DNA of 64,000 bases from Variovorax sp. WS11 (GCF_010499245.1 NZ_JAAGOW010000001.1:1922001-1986000), one strand, 5' to 3'. Numbered from the stretch's first letter, positions 35,204-43,900 are shown. The notes: generated by a model from the sequence alone, not told the origin. Numbers and translations are program-made.

Positions 35204-35685
35204 GGCATGCGCGCCATGTAGGCGGCCAGATTTTTTGCGGCGCCGGCCCGCACCTTGTTCTTCAGCATCGGCGTCCAGCCCAGCAGCAGGCCCGGCGGAC
35301 CCAGCGCCTGGCGCGACCAGGCCCAGAAGTCGAAGCGGTCGCGCTGGGTGGCGATCAGGCCCTCGGGCGTGAAGCCGAACTCGGAGTCGATCGCGTTGTC
35401 GACGATGCGGCCGGTGGCGCTGAAGCGGTAGTGCGCATCCCAGTGGGCACGGCCGGTGGCGCCATCGGCCTGCACGTCGCGCCAGCTGAGCTTCCAGACA
35501 TCGGCGCCCTTGGCGCGCGTGGCCTCGCACAGCATCTTCCACATGGCGCCGACCTCGCGGCCGTTCTTCAGCGAGAAGGCCTCGTCGTCGAAGCGCGCAT
35601 CCGGCGCATAGCAGGCGGCCATGGTGTCGGCGTCGAGCCTGGCGAAAGCCTCGTAGAGGCGCTGGATGGTGTCTTCGTTGCGCAT
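35200..35685 (-). CDS. SnoaL/NTF2-like protein
   Basis: 161 aa. Cone-shaped NTF2-like fold indicated by IQRLYEAFARLDADTMAACYAPDARFDDEAF at the N-terminus and the DNAIDSEFGFTPEGLIATQRDRFDFW strand pair. Such proteins are small isomerases or lyases or ligand-binding folds; no catalytic residues are certain. It is first in the pair with the small GNAT gene. Confidence 0.85.
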   Translation of the reverse strand: MRNEDTIQRLYEAFARLDADTMAACYAPDARFDDEAFSLKNGREVGAMWKMLCEATRAKGADVWKLSWRDVQADGATGRAHWDAHYRFSATGRIVDNAIDSEFGFTPEGLIATQRDRFDFWAWSRQALGPPGLLLGWTPMLKNKVRAGAAKNLAAYMARMP

Positions 35686-35701
35686 GGGCGGGAATCGTAG
35701 C

Positions 35702-36217
35702 CTAGGCCGCGCGCAACAACGTCAGCAGCGTCTGCAAGGCGTGATGCACCGTCGCCGCCCGCACGGCGGCCCGGTCGCCATCGAAGCGCCGGCGCTCGGT
35801 GCGCAGGCAGCCTGCCACCGACCAGCCGAACCACACGGTGCCCACCGGCTTCTCGGCGCTGCCGCCGGTCGGACCGGCCACGCCGGTCACGGCCACCGCG
35901 ACCTGCGCCTGCGAGCGCGCCACCGCGCCCTCGGCCATGGCGCGCGCCACCGGCTCGCTGACGGCGCCCTCGGCCGCGATCAGCGCCGCGTCGACGCCCA
36001 GCAGCTCGGTCTTGGCCGCGTTCGAGTAGGTGACGAAGCCGCGCTCGAACCAGTTGCTGGAGCCCGACAGATCGGTGCAGGCGCCCGCGATCAGCCCGCC
36101 GGTGCAGCTCTCGGCCGTGGCCATCATCCGGCCCTGCTGCTGCAACAGCTCGGCCAGTTGGAGCACCAGCGCGGGCGTGTCGGATTCGGATTCAGAGGAA
36201 GCGTCGTTCATGGGCAT
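35702..36217 (-). CDS. pncC: CinA C-terminal-type nicotinamide-nucleotide amidase PncC
   Basis: 171 aa. The start at 36217 shares its A with the pgpA stop (TGATG), so it is co-translated. The CinA_C fold is clear: MMATAESCTGGLIAGACTDLSGSSNWF, then SEPVARAMAEGAVARSQAQVAVAVTGVAGPTGGSAEKPVGTVWFGW. It deamidates NMN in NAD recycling. Only the C-terminal domain is present, the normal state in this lineage. It is in the same order as thiL–pgpA–cinA elsewhere, except that thiL is 18 kb away here. Confidence 0.93.
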   Translation of the reverse strand: MPMNDASSESESDTPALVLQLAELLQQQGRMMATAESCTGGLIAGACTDLSGSSNWFERGFVTYSNAAKTELLGVDAALIAAEGAVSEPVARAMAEGAVARSQAQVAVAVTGVAGPTGGSAEKPVGTVWFGWSVAGCLRTERRRFDGDRAAVRAATVHHALQTLLTLLRAA

Positions 36218-36777
36218 CACCAGGCGCGGAAGAAGGCGATCACCAGCAGCGTGCAGAAGGCCGCCACCAGGTCGTCGAACAAAATGCCGAAGCCCGCTGC
36301 GCTCCACGACATGGTGGCGGGCGTCGCCCGGCGTTGCTTGAAGAGCTGGTCGGCCCAGGCCACCGGGCCCGGCTTGGCGGCATCGAAGAGGCGGAACAGC
36401 GCGAAGGCCACGAGCTGTGCCAGCAGCCCGGCCGGCGTCACCAGCCACAGGATCAGCCAGAAGGCGACGACCTCGTCCCAGACGATGGCGCCGGGGTCGG
36501 CGATGGCCATGTGGCGCGCGGCCACGGTGCAGGCCCACCAGCCGATGGGCAGCGAGGCCAGGATGATCCACCCGATGGCCGCAGTCGACAGCCAGCGCTG
36601 CATGAGCACGAAGGCGGCCCAGGCCCACAGCGTGCCCACCGTGCCGGGCGCGCGCGGCGCGAGGCCGGCGCCGAAGCCCAGCGCGATGAGGTGCGCGGGG
36701 TGGGCGAGCATGAAGCGCAGCGTGGGGCGCGGCACGGGCGGGATCGGCATGGCGCCGGAGGGAGAGGCGGATTGCAT
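36217..36777 (-). CDS. pgpA: Phosphatidylglycerophosphatase A
   Basis: 186 aa from the ATG at 36777; an upstream ATG at 36861 would add a poor N-terminus. Four helices, with the catalytic motif seen as GFGAGLAPRAPGTVGTLWAW near the start and IVWDEVVAFWLIL and ILFDDLVAAF with conserved acidic residues. It dephosphorylates PGP to phosphatidylglycerol. thiL, its usual upstream partner, is missing next door and is found at 55.2 kb on the same strand. Confidence 0.92.
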   Translation of the reverse strand: MQSASPSGAMPIPPVPRPTLRFMLAHPAHLIALGFGAGLAPRAPGTVGTLWAWAAFVLMQRWLSTAAIGWIILASLPIGWWACTVAARHMAIADPGAIVWDEVVAFWLILWLVTPAGLLAQLVAFALFRLFDAAKPGPVAWADQLFKQRRATPATMSWSAAGFGILFDDLVAAFCTLLVIAFFRAW

Positions 36778-36844
36778 GGAACGACAGTGTCGCCCAAGAT
36801 GCGCGTTGCCATCGAACGCGCACATCCACCACGCAGGAGGCCAG

Positions 36845-38296
36845 ATGACGCCCAGCCCCATCGAGACGGACTACCTGATCGTCGGCAGCGGTGCGACGGC
36901 CATGGCCTTCGCGGACACGCTGCTGTCCGAATCCGATGACGCCCGCATCGTGATGGTGGACCGTCACCACCGGCCCGGCGGGCACTGGAACGATGCCTAT
37001 CCTTTCGTGCGGCTGCATGCGCCTTCGGTGCTCTACGGCGTCAATTCGCGCACGCTGGGCAGCGGCACGAAGGACAGCGCCGGCCTCAACCAGGGCCTCT
37101 ACGAACTGGCCGGCGGCGCCGAGGTGCTGGACTACTACGACCAGGTGATGAACCAGCGCTTCCTGCCCTCGGGCCGCGTGCGCTATTTCCCGATGTGCGA
37201 GGGCGAGATGAGCCCCGGCAGCGAGCACCACGTCCGCTCGATCGTGAGCGGCCAGCGCTGGACGGTGGCGGCGCGCCGCAAGGTGGTCGACGCCACCCAC
37301 GCCCGCACGGCAGTCCCTTCCACCCATCGCCCAGCCTATGCGCTCGGGCCCGGCGTGCGCTGCGTGCCTGTCAACGACCTGTCCCGCATCCGCCGTGCCG
37401 AGCCAGGCTATGTGGTGGTCGGCGCAGGCAAGACCGGCATCGACGCCTGCCTGTGGCTGCTGCAGAACGGCGTCGATCCGGAGCGCATCTGCTGGATCGC
37501 GCCGCGCGATGCCTGGTTGCTCGACCGTGCCAACTTCCAGCCTCACATGGACTTCTTCGACCAGGCGATCGGAAGCCTGGTCGCCCAGTTCGACGCGATC
37601 GCCACGGCGACCTCCGTCCCGGACCTGTTCGCGCGGCTCGAGGCGCAAGGCCAACTGCTGCGGCTCGACCCGGCGGTCGAGCCCACCATGTACCGCTGCG
37701 CCACCGTCACGCAGGCCGAGCTGCGCGAGCTGCGCCGCATCCGCAACATCGTGCGCCTCGGGCGCGTGAAGGCGATCGAGGCGGCGCGCATCGTCCTCGA
37801 GCAGGGCAGCCACGAGATCGAGCCCGGCTGGCTGGTCGTCGATTGCAGCGCCGCCGGAATCACGGCGGCGCCCGCGCTGCCTATCTTCGACGGCGGCCGC
37901 ATCAACCTGCTGATGGTGCGCAGCTGCCAGCCGGTCTTCAGTGCGGCCTTGATCGCGTATGTGGAAAGCCACTTCGCCGACCAGGCCGAGAAGAACGCCT
38001 TGTGCGCAGTCGTCCCGACGCCGGTGGTGCCGGCCGACTGGATCCGGGTGTGGGTTGTCTCCCTAGGCAACCGCCAGCGTTGGGGCAAGCACCCGGGCCT
38101 GATGGAATGGGTGGCGCATTCGCGCCTGGACAGCATGACCGCGCTGGTCCACGCCGTGAGGGAGGACGATGCCGACCGGCAGGCGCTGCTGCAGCGCTAC
38201 AAGGCCGGCGCGAGGCAGGCCGCCGCCCGGCTGCCGGGGCTGCTGGAGGCCATCACCTCTTTTGCGCCTGTTGCCGCATCGACGCAGCTCAGATGA
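36845..38296 (+). CDS. FAD/NAD(P)-binding flavoprotein
   Basis: 483 aa from an ATG behind AGGAGG. The N-terminal dinucleotide fold is DYLIVGSGATAMAFADTLL, then VMVDRHHRPGGHWNDAYPFVRLHAP; a second nucleotide loop is YVVVGAGKTGIDACLWLL (about 195). The architecture is that of two-dinucleotide-fold flavoprotein monooxygenase/oxidoreductase relatives, but the Baeyer–Villiger fingerprint is not seen, so the reaction is unknown. It is the first gene of the block beyond pgpA and is divergent from it. Confidence 0.8.
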   Translation: MTPSPIETDYLIVGSGATAMAFADTLLSESDDARIVMVDRHHRPGGHWNDAYPFVRLHAPSVLYGVNSRTLGSGTKDSAGLNQGLYELAGGAEVLDYYDQVMNQRFLPSGRVRYFPMCEGEMSPGSEHHVRSIVSGQRWTVAARRKVVDATHARTAVPSTHRPAYALGPGVRCVPVNDLSRIRRAEPGYVVVGAGKTGIDACLWLLQNGVDPERICWIAPRDAWLLDRANFQPHMDFFDQAIGSLVAQFDAIATATSVPDLFARLEAQGQLLRLDPAVEPTMYRCATVTQAELRELRRIRNIVRLGRVKAIEAARIVLEQGSHEIEPGWLVVDCSAAGITAAPALPIFDGGRINLLMVRSCQPVFSAALIAYVESHFADQAEKNALCAVVPTPVVPADWIRVWVVSLGNRQRWGKHPGLMEWVAHSRLDSMTALVHAVREDDADRQALLQRYKAGARQAAARLPGLLEAITSFAPVAASTQLR

Positions 38297-39026
38297 GCAC
38301 CCGCCTCAACGCCCGGATGCGCTGCCACACCTGCGCCTGCGTGCCCGCCATGCCCATGATCTTCATGCAGCGCTCCAGCCACCCCGTGCGCGCCTGCATG
38401 CGGTCGATGGCCCGCTGCAGGTCGCGGCGCACGGCAGCGCCATAGGCGCCCTCGGCCTTGGCAACGGCCTGGCGCAGCAACGCCAAGGACGGCTTCATCA
38501 TCGCGAGGTCGATCAGGTCCCGGCTGAACACGCCGTCGTCGGGCCAGCGGTCGGAATTGGCGAGCAGCTTGCTCGCGGCCATGTCCACAGGCGTGAGCGT
38601 GGGCACGCCGCAGACTTCATCGGTCTTGCCGGGTGCCTGCAGCGCGATGCGTGCCTCGAACACGATCTCGAGCTTGATTGGCTGCTCATCGACGCGCACG
38701 CGTGTGCGGATGCCGTACTGGTCGGCGCGCAGCTCGCCGACCAACTCGAGCGGCCGGGCCCCTGCCCGTTGGAGGGTTGCCAGTCCGTCGATGCCGGTCA
38801 GCGCCTGCCGAAGCTCGCGGTAGGCCCCGAGGTCCGACACGAGGAAGTCGATGTCCACCGATTCGCGGTACTCGCCGAAGCGCAGTGCGATGGCGGTGCC
38901 GCCTCCGAACAGGCAAGCTCGTGCGCGCAGTTGCGGCCCGTCGAGCGCCTCGAGGACCTGCGCGACGCGGCGGTGATGCTGCCGCTCAAACAACCGGATC
39001 GCTCCCGAGTGCCAGTCGCAGGGCAT
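38289..39026 (-). CDS. Nucleotidyltransferase toxin (AbiEii-like)
   Basis: 245 aa. The pol-beta nucleotidyltransferase core is seen as CLFGGGTAIALRFGEYRESVDIDFLVSD, with Gly-Gly and Asp58/Asp60. A second, TTG start at 38993 (reading LFERQHHRR) would leave only an 8-nt overlap with the antitoxin gene and may be the real one. The enzyme belongs to the AbiEii/MenT-type superfamily, which inactivates tRNA by nucleotide addition. The upstream antitoxin (XRE-type) is unlike the winged AbiEi, so the pair is not a textbook AbiE. Confidence 0.8.
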   Translation of the reverse strand: MPCDWHSGAIRLFERQHHRRVAQVLEALDGPQLRARACLFGGGTAIALRFGEYRESVDIDFLVSDLGAYRELRQALTGIDGLATLQRAGARPLELVGELRADQYGIRTRVRVDEQPIKLEIVFEARIALQAPGKTDEVCGVPTLTPVDMAASKLLANSDRWPDDGVFSRDLIDLAMMKPSLALLRQAVAKAEGAYGAAVRRDLQRAIDRMQARTGWLERCMKIMGMAGTQAQVWQRIRALRRVLI

Positions 39027-39474
39027 CGACCAGCTCGCGCTCGGCTGCGGACAGTGTGGCGGGGTCGACGTGCCGCCAGTTGCGCTCGTAGATGCCCAGG
39101 GCTTCGCGCGGCGTCAGTTCTTGCGCCCCGTGAACCTGCCAGGCGAGTTCCTTGAGCCAGGGGTAGTCGGCGATGCGGACGCGTGCGGGAAGCCAGCCTT
39201 CGCGGCGCGTTGCTTCGTGAGGCTCAACAGCCTCCTCCTGCGGCAGGACTGCCACTTGGAGGCTCAGCGCCACGAGCACCCGCAGATACGCGCCCATGGT
39301 GACCGCCGGCTCGCCCTTCTCGATCCGGTGCAGGGTCACGCGCGAGATGCCGGCCGCTTCGGCCGCGGCCACGGCGCTGATGCCCAGGTCCTTGCGGCGC
39401 CGCCGCACCGTGGCGCCGATGGCGGACAGGGCACCTGCGGATTGGGCGGTGAGATCAGGACCGGAGGCTGGCAT
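38986..39474 (-). CDS. XRE-family antitoxin/regulator
   Basis: 162 aa. An HTH_XRE domain lies at about 17–70 (IGATVRRRRKDLGISAVAAAEAAGISRVTLHRIEKGEPAVTMGAYLRVL). The C-terminal half is unrecognised and probably binds the toxin encoded by the overlapping next gene. The ATG at 39474 lies directly against the left arm of a 14-bp inverted repeat, leaving no ribosome site, which suggests a leaderless transcript and autorepression. Confidence 0.82.
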   Translation of the reverse strand: MPASGPDLTAQSAGALSAIGATVRRRRKDLGISAVAAAEAAGISRVTLHRIEKGEPAVTMGAYLRVLVALSLQVAVLPQEEAVEPHEATRREGWLPARVRIADYPWLKELAWQVHGAQELTPREALGIYERNWRHVDPATLSAAERELVDALRLALGSDPVV

Positions 39475-39528
39475 AAACGTTTCTCATTGTTGACAAAATC
39501 GATGAAATGTCAAGAATGAGAAACGTTT
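39475..39528 (-). promoter_or_regulatory. Large palindromic operator/promoter of the XRE–nucleotidyltransferase pair
   Basis: AAACGTTTCTCATT (39475–39488) and its exact complement AATGAGAAACGTTT (39515–39528) flank an inner pair TTGACA/TGTCAA (39490–39495, 39508–39513). On the minus strand the inner right arm reads TTGACA, a perfect -35 box, with a weak ACAATG -10 17 bases on and transcription predicted within a few bases of the ATG. The stretch is strikingly AT-rich compared with its surroundings. Confidence 0.75.
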
Positions 39529-39537
39529 TTAATGATT

Positions 39538-40356
39538 TCATGAAGGTCGCTTCGCCGCCGTGAGCACCGCCGGCATCGGCACCTCGTAGCCCTGCCCGCT
39601 CCGGCACGGCGCGAGCGCCGCCAGGATGGCCTCGTCGATGGCGCCGGCGTTCGCGTCGCGCTGCCGGGCCAGGGTGCCACGCATGCGCACGGTGCCGGTC
39701 TTCACGGCAGCGAGCAGCTGCTCGCCGGAAGCCGGGCGCCAGGTCTGTGCAACCGAACGGACCGTGCAGTCCTCGAAGCCGGCGGAAGCCATGGCCTGCG
39801 CGCAGGCCGAGCGGTCGGCGAACTGGAACATGTTCGGCCCGGCGGGCAGGCCCACGTCCATCGCGCCGCAGTGTGCGATGGCGCCGAGCACGGCGCCATA
39901 GAGCTTCGTCCGCTCGGGCGCGTCCCAGGCGGTGAAGGCCAGGCGTCCGCCGGGCTTCAGCACGCGCCAGGCCTCGCGGAAGAAGCGCTCGGGCTCCGGG
40001 AAATGCAGCACGCCGTAGTTGCACACCACTGCGTCGAAGGCGGCGTCCGCAAAGGGCAGTTGCCCGGCATCGGCTTCGAGGAAGCGCAGCTCCGGATAGC
40101 GTCGGCGCGCCGCTTGCACCTGTTCGGCCGAGAAGTCGCAGCCGGTGACCCGGGCACCGCGGTCCAGCGCGGCGGCGGCCGCATAGCCGGCGCCCGTCGC
40201 CACATCCAGCACCGCGCTGCCGGCGCCCACGCGGGCGGCGTCGAGGAGTGCGCCGATGGACTGCGTCGTCAGGCTGGCCAGGTGACGGTCATAGGCGGCG
40301 CAGACCTCGGGGTCGGTCCAGCCCGCGTGCTCGAAATCGCGAAAGCCTTCGTTCAT
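39538..40356 (-). CDS. Class I SAM-dependent methyltransferase (1)
   Basis: 272 aa. Methyltransferase_11/25 fold: motif I VLDVATGAGYAAAAAL, VTGCDFSAEQVQAARRR, motif post-I, FDAVVCNYGVLHFPEPERFF, and LKPGGRLAFTAW. The family includes UbiE-like and small-molecule methyltransferases. The substrate is unknown. Its 3' end abuts the toxin–antitoxin operator. Confidence 0.85.
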   Translation of the reverse strand: MNEGFRDFEHAGWTDPEVCAAYDRHLASLTTQSIGALLDAARVGAGSAVLDVATGAGYAAAAALDRGARVTGCDFSAEQVQAARRRYPELRFLEADAGQLPFADAAFDAVVCNYGVLHFPEPERFFREAWRVLKPGGRLAFTAWDAPERTKLYGAVLGAIAHCGAMDVGLPAGPNMFQFADRSACAQAMASAGFEDCTVRSVAQTWRPASGEQLLAAVKTGTVRMRGTLARQRDANAGAIDEAILAALAPCRSGQGYEVPMPAVLTAAKRPS

Positions 40357-40426
40357 TCGCGTCTCCTGGGTCGGCGCTGGCGCCCATGGTCCGACCGGGC
40401 CGCGCTTTCTGCAAGCGGCGCCCTCC

Positions 40427-41260
40427 TCAGCGGGAGGGATGTGCCGGCGCCGCGCCCGTCACGATCACGAACTCGCCGGGGATGCGGTAGCCGCCGCCCT
40501 GGCGCCACGGCTCGATCGCATCGAGGTAGCGGGCCTGCACGCGCGCGCGGGTCTCGTCGCCGAAGCGCGACCAGGCCAGCGCGACCGGCCCGCCGGCGAA
40601 GGCTGCGATGCAGGCCTCCTCGCCATCGGCGTAGCACAGCGTGCTCGCGATGCGCTGCTGCGCGATGCACTCGAAGCCCGCCTCGGTGCACTCGCGGGCC
40701 AGCGCGTCCTGCTGCCCCAGGCGGAAGAAGAGCGGGCACACCTCGCTGCGGACCTCGGCATCGACGATGGGGAACAGCGCCGACCAGCCGCAGCGCGCCC
40801 GCTCGCCCCAGACCGCCAGCGCCACCCTGCCGCCCGGACGCAGCACGCGCCGCATCTCGCGCAGGGCCTGTGCGGTGTCGGGAACGTACATGAGGCCCAA
40901 CGCGCACAGCGCCAGGTCGAAGCCGCCATCGGGCAGCGCCAGCTGCTCCGCGTCCATGCGCGCGAAGCCGAGCTGGCGCAGGCCGCGCTGCGCGGCGCGC
41001 TGCCGCGCCGCATCGACCATGTGATCGGACAGGTCGGTGCCGAGCACATGGCCCTGCGGGCCCACCGCCTCGGCCGCGGCCAGCGCGACCAGGCCGGTGC
41101 CGCAGGCCACGTCGAGCACGCGTTCCTGCGGCTGTGGCGAGGCGAGCGCTATCAGGGCCTCGTGCGCGGGGGCCAGCTGCGCCTGCCAGCGCGGCTCGTA
41201 GACGGCGGCCGCCAGGTCCCAGCCGTAGCGCTGGATCCTTCGCTGCAGCCGCGGCTCCAT
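40427..41260 (-). CDS. Class I SAM-dependent methyltransferase (2)
   Basis: 277 aa from the ATG at 41260. Motifs: RVLDVACGTGLVALAAAEAVG, VLGTDLSDHMVDAARQRA, FDLALCALGLMYVPD and LRPGGRVALAVW. UbiE/COQ5-like in style. It is 11 bp behind methyltransferase 3 on the same strand, so they are likely co-transcribed. Confidence 0.85.
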   Translation of the reverse strand: MEPRLQRRIQRYGWDLAAAVYEPRWQAQLAPAHEALIALASPQPQERVLDVACGTGLVALAAAEAVGPQGHVLGTDLSDHMVDAARQRAAQRGLRQLGFARMDAEQLALPDGGFDLALCALGLMYVPDTAQALREMRRVLRPGGRVALAVWGERARCGWSALFPIVDAEVRSEVCPLFFRLGQQDALARECTEAGFECIAQQRIASTLCYADGEEACIAAFAGGPVALAWSRFGDETRARVQARYLDAIEPWRQGGGYRIPGEFVIVTGAAPAHPSR

Positions 41261-41271
41261 GGCTCGGAGAC

Positions 41272-42084
41272 TCAGCGACGGGTGACGACGATTTCGAGGT
41301 ATTCGCTGGGCACCACCAGCGAGTCCGGCCCGGCCCGGTTCAGGCGGTTCAGCAGCTCGCCCAGGTCCTTCTCCAGCTCCACGGCCTTGTCCGGCGGCAG
41401 GCTGGCGAAGGCCTTGAGCACCGGCCCGTACCAGGTGCGGAACACCTCGATGAAATGCGCGGCCGAGCGGTAGCGGAAGTTGAAGAGGCGCGGCGTCGCC
41501 TGGATCGAAGCGGCCTGGTCGCCGAACAGCGTGCGCAGGTGCGCTTCGGTGCCCCACAGCGAGGGCGGCTGCACGCCTGCGGGCGGCGGCAGGTGCCGGC
41601 CCAGGGTCTTGAACATCTGGCCGATGAAGCCCTCGGGCGTCCAGTTGGCCATGCCGATGCGGCCGCCCGGGCGGCACACGCGCAGCATCTCGGCGGCGGA
41701 CTTCGCATGGTCGGGAGCGAACATCACGCCGAAGGTGGAAAGCACGGCGTCGAAGCTTCCGTCGTCGAAAGGCAGGGCCTCGACGTCGGCGGCCTGGAAC
41801 TTCACCTCCAGGCGCTCGGCCTTGGCACGCTCGGCACCGCGGTCGAGCAGGCCGGCCACGTAATCGGTGGAGGTGACCCTGCAGCCGCGGCGGGCCGCCG
41901 CCAGCGTGGCGTTGCCGTTGCCGGCCGCGACGTCGAGCACCGCTTCGTCGCAGCGCAGGTCGCAGGCCTCGGCCAGTTGCTCGCCGACGATCTGCAGCGT
42001 GGTGCCGATGATGGCGTAGTCGCCGCTGGACCAGGCCGCCTGCTGGCGGGACTTGACGGCGTTGAGATCGACGGGTGCGTTCAT
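41272..42084 (-). CDS. Class I SAM-dependent methyltransferase (3)
   Basis: 270 aa from the ATG at 42084, preceded by AAGGAG; the longer frame starting at 42123 is less likely. Motifs: AVLDVAAGNGNATLAAARRG, VTSTDYVAGLLDRGAERA, FDAVLSTFGVMFAPDH and CRPGGRIGMANW. The C-terminal part includes RYRSAAHFIEVFRTWYGPV, typical of the Methyltransf_25 proteins seen beside regulators in soil bacteria. Together with methyltransferase 2 it forms a two-gene unit divergent from osmC–araC. Confidence 0.85.
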   Translation of the reverse strand: MNAPVDLNAVKSRQQAAWSSGDYAIIGTTLQIVGEQLAEACDLRCDEAVLDVAAGNGNATLAAARRGCRVTSTDYVAGLLDRGAERAKAERLEVKFQAADVEALPFDDGSFDAVLSTFGVMFAPDHAKSAAEMLRVCRPGGRIGMANWTPEGFIGQMFKTLGRHLPPPAGVQPPSLWGTEAHLRTLFGDQAASIQATPRLFNFRYRSAAHFIEVFRTWYGPVLKAFASLPPDKAVELEKDLGELLNRLNRAGPDSLVVPSEYLEIVVTRR

Positions 42085-42398
42085 GGCGAATGGCTCCTTG
42101 GGGATGGGCCGGGGGTCCGGCAAAGGGTCTGCGGGCTTGGAACGGACGGTGGCCGCTCCCCGGCTCCCGTCCTGCCGCTACTGGACCACCGCGCGGGCCG
42201 CCGCGTCCTGCCCCTGCGTCGCCCGTGCTTGCCCGATCGTCCTCGACTGTGCGCTGGCGGCCGTGGAGCTGGCGCAGCGTCCGGGATTGCTGGCCCAGCG
42301 TCTGCGCGAAGGCATCGGCTGTTCGGCCTAGTTGGCCTCCGGGGGCCAGGCGCCCACAATTTCCGCATCGTCCTCGGCCGACCCGGAGAGCAACGGAC
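42085..42398. other. Divergent intergenic region, no gene recognised
   Basis: This 314-bp stretch separates methyltransferase 3 (minus) from osmC (plus). It is GC-rich and open in more than one frame, but no family motif or ribosome site is visible. The promoters for both units must lie here; none is convincing by eye. Confidence 0.4.
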
Positions 42399-42926
42399 AT
42401 GAGCATGCAAGACATCGCTGCGGCCATGCAGCGCGCGGAAGCGGCGCTGGAGCGCCGCCCCGACATGGGCCTTCACGACGACGCGCCGGCCACCGCCCGC
42501 TGGCAGGGCGGCGTGCGCGTCGAATCCACCCACGCCAACGGCACCGCCATGCTGACCGACATGCCCTGCGAGCTCGGCGGCAGCGGCGACCGCGTCACGC
42601 CCGGCTGGCTGTTCCGCGCCGGCATCGCGTCCTGCGCCGCCACTTCCATCGTGATGTCCGCGGCGGCCGAGGGCATCGCGCTGGGCACGCTCGAGGTCCG
42701 CGTGAGCAGCCGGTCCGACACGCGCGGCGTGATCGGCATGGCAGGCGCCGACGGCCACGAGATCTACGCCGGGCCGCGCGACATGCAGCTGCAGGTGCGC
42801 ATCGCCGCCGAGGGGGTCTCGCCGGAGCGCCTGCGCGCGCTGGCCGAGGCCGGCGTGCGGCGCTCGCCCATCCCCAACGCGACCCAGAACGCAACGCCGC
42901 TGGCGTTGCAGGTCGAGGTGGCCTGA
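42399..42926 (+). CDS. OsmC-family protein
   Basis: 175 aa from the ATG at 42399, preceded by GGAGAG. The OsmC fold (WQGGVRVESTH, then GGSGDRVTPGWLFRAGIASCAATSIVMSAAAEG) contains the one conserved redox Cys (in IASCAAT). The second, N-terminal Cys of true peroxiredoxin-like Ohr/OsmC is not evident (MPCELGG may be it). The AraC gene follows after 2 bp. Confidence 0.87.
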   Translation: MSMQDIAAAMQRAEAALERRPDMGLHDDAPATARWQGGVRVESTHANGTAMLTDMPCELGGSGDRVTPGWLFRAGIASCAATSIVMSAAAEGIALGTLEVRVSSRSDTRGVIGMAGADGHEIYAGPRDMQLQVRIAAEGVSPERLRALAEAGVRRSPIPNATQNATPLALQVEVA

Positions 42927-42928
42927 GC

Positions 42929-43900
42929 ATGGACGCGCTGTCCGAAGTCCTGCGTGTCGTGCGCCTGGTGGGCGCGATCTTCATCCATGGCCGCTTCACC
43001 GCGCCCTGGTGCTACCAGTCGCCGAGCGCCGACGCCGCTGCGCCCTTCCTGGAGCCGGGCGCGGAGCGGGTGGTGATCTTCCACCTGATCACCGAAGGCG
43101 AGTGCTTCGTCGAGCTGGCCGGCGAACCGCCGATGCGCCTGGTCGCCGGCGACGCGATCATCTTCCCGCAGGGTGATGCGCACCGCATGACCTCCGAGCC
43201 CGGCCTGCCGCCGGCGACCGGCGCGCGGCTGGACGAAGTGCTGTCGCGTCGCCCGCGCATGCTGGCCTACGGCGGCGGCGGTGCGACCACGCGCCTGGTC
43301 TGCGGCTACCTGGCCTGCGATGCGCGGCTGGCGCGCCTGCTGCTCGCGGGGCTGCCGCGGCTCTTGCGCGTCAACGTGCGTGGATCGAATGCCGGCATCT
43401 GGCTGGAGAGCTCGGTGCGCTATGCCCTGGCCGAGGCGCGCTCGCCGCGCCCCGGCGGCGCCGGCGTACTGGCCAAGCTGGCCGAGCTGCTGTTCATCGA
43501 GGTGCTGCGCCTGTACACCAGCGAGCAGGGGGAGGGCCGCACCGGCTGGCTGGCCGGCATGGGCGATCGCATCGTGGGCAGCGCCCTCACCGCGCTGCAC
43601 AGCCGCCCGGCCCAGGCCTGGACGCTGGAGGAGCTGGCGCGCACGGCCGGCAGCTCGCGCTCGGTGCTGGCCGAGCGCTTCCAGCAGTTGGTGGGCACCG
43701 CGCCCATGCAGTACCTCACGCAGTGGCGCATGCTGCTGGCCGCCAACCTGCTGTGCCGCAGCAACGCGCCGCTGGCGCGCATCGCCGAGGACGTGGGCTA
43801 CCAGACCGACACCGCCTTCAGCCGCGCCTTCCGGCGCGAGTACGGCTGCCCGCCGGCGGCGTGGCGGCGCAATCGATCGGCGCGCCCGGTGGTTCACTGA
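42929..43900 (+). CDS. AraC-family regulator (cupin-type N-terminus)
   Basis: 323 aa. An AraC_binding_2/cupin-like N-terminal part with GDAIIFPQGDAHRM, and a C-terminal double HTH (WTLEELARTAGSSRSVLAERFQQLVG, then LARIAEDVGYQTDTAFSRAFRREYG). It is in an operon with osmC and probably regulates it. Its last 7 bp overlap the 3' end of the flavoprotein hydroxylase gene on the opposite strand. Confidence 0.9.
   Translation: MDALSEVLRVVRLVGAIFIHGRFTAPWCYQSPSADAAAPFLEPGAERVVIFHLITEGECFVELAGEPPMRLVAGDAIIFPQGDAHRMTSEPGLPPATGARLDEVLSRRPRMLAYGGGGATTRLVCGYLACDARLARLLLAGLPRLLRVNVRGSNAGIWLESSVRYALAEARSPRPGGAGVLAKLAELLFIEVLRLYTSEQGEGRTGWLAGMGDRIVGSALTALHSRPAQAWTLEELARTAGSSRSVLAERFQQLVGTAPMQYLTQWRMLLAANLLCRSNAPLARIAEDVGYQTDTAFSRAFRREYGCPPAAWRRNRSARPVVH

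Noticed and set aside
42053..42331. 92-aa plus-strand frame between methyltransferase 3 and osmC
   Set aside because: Starts inside the antisense methyltransferase, no ribosome site or family motif; not called.
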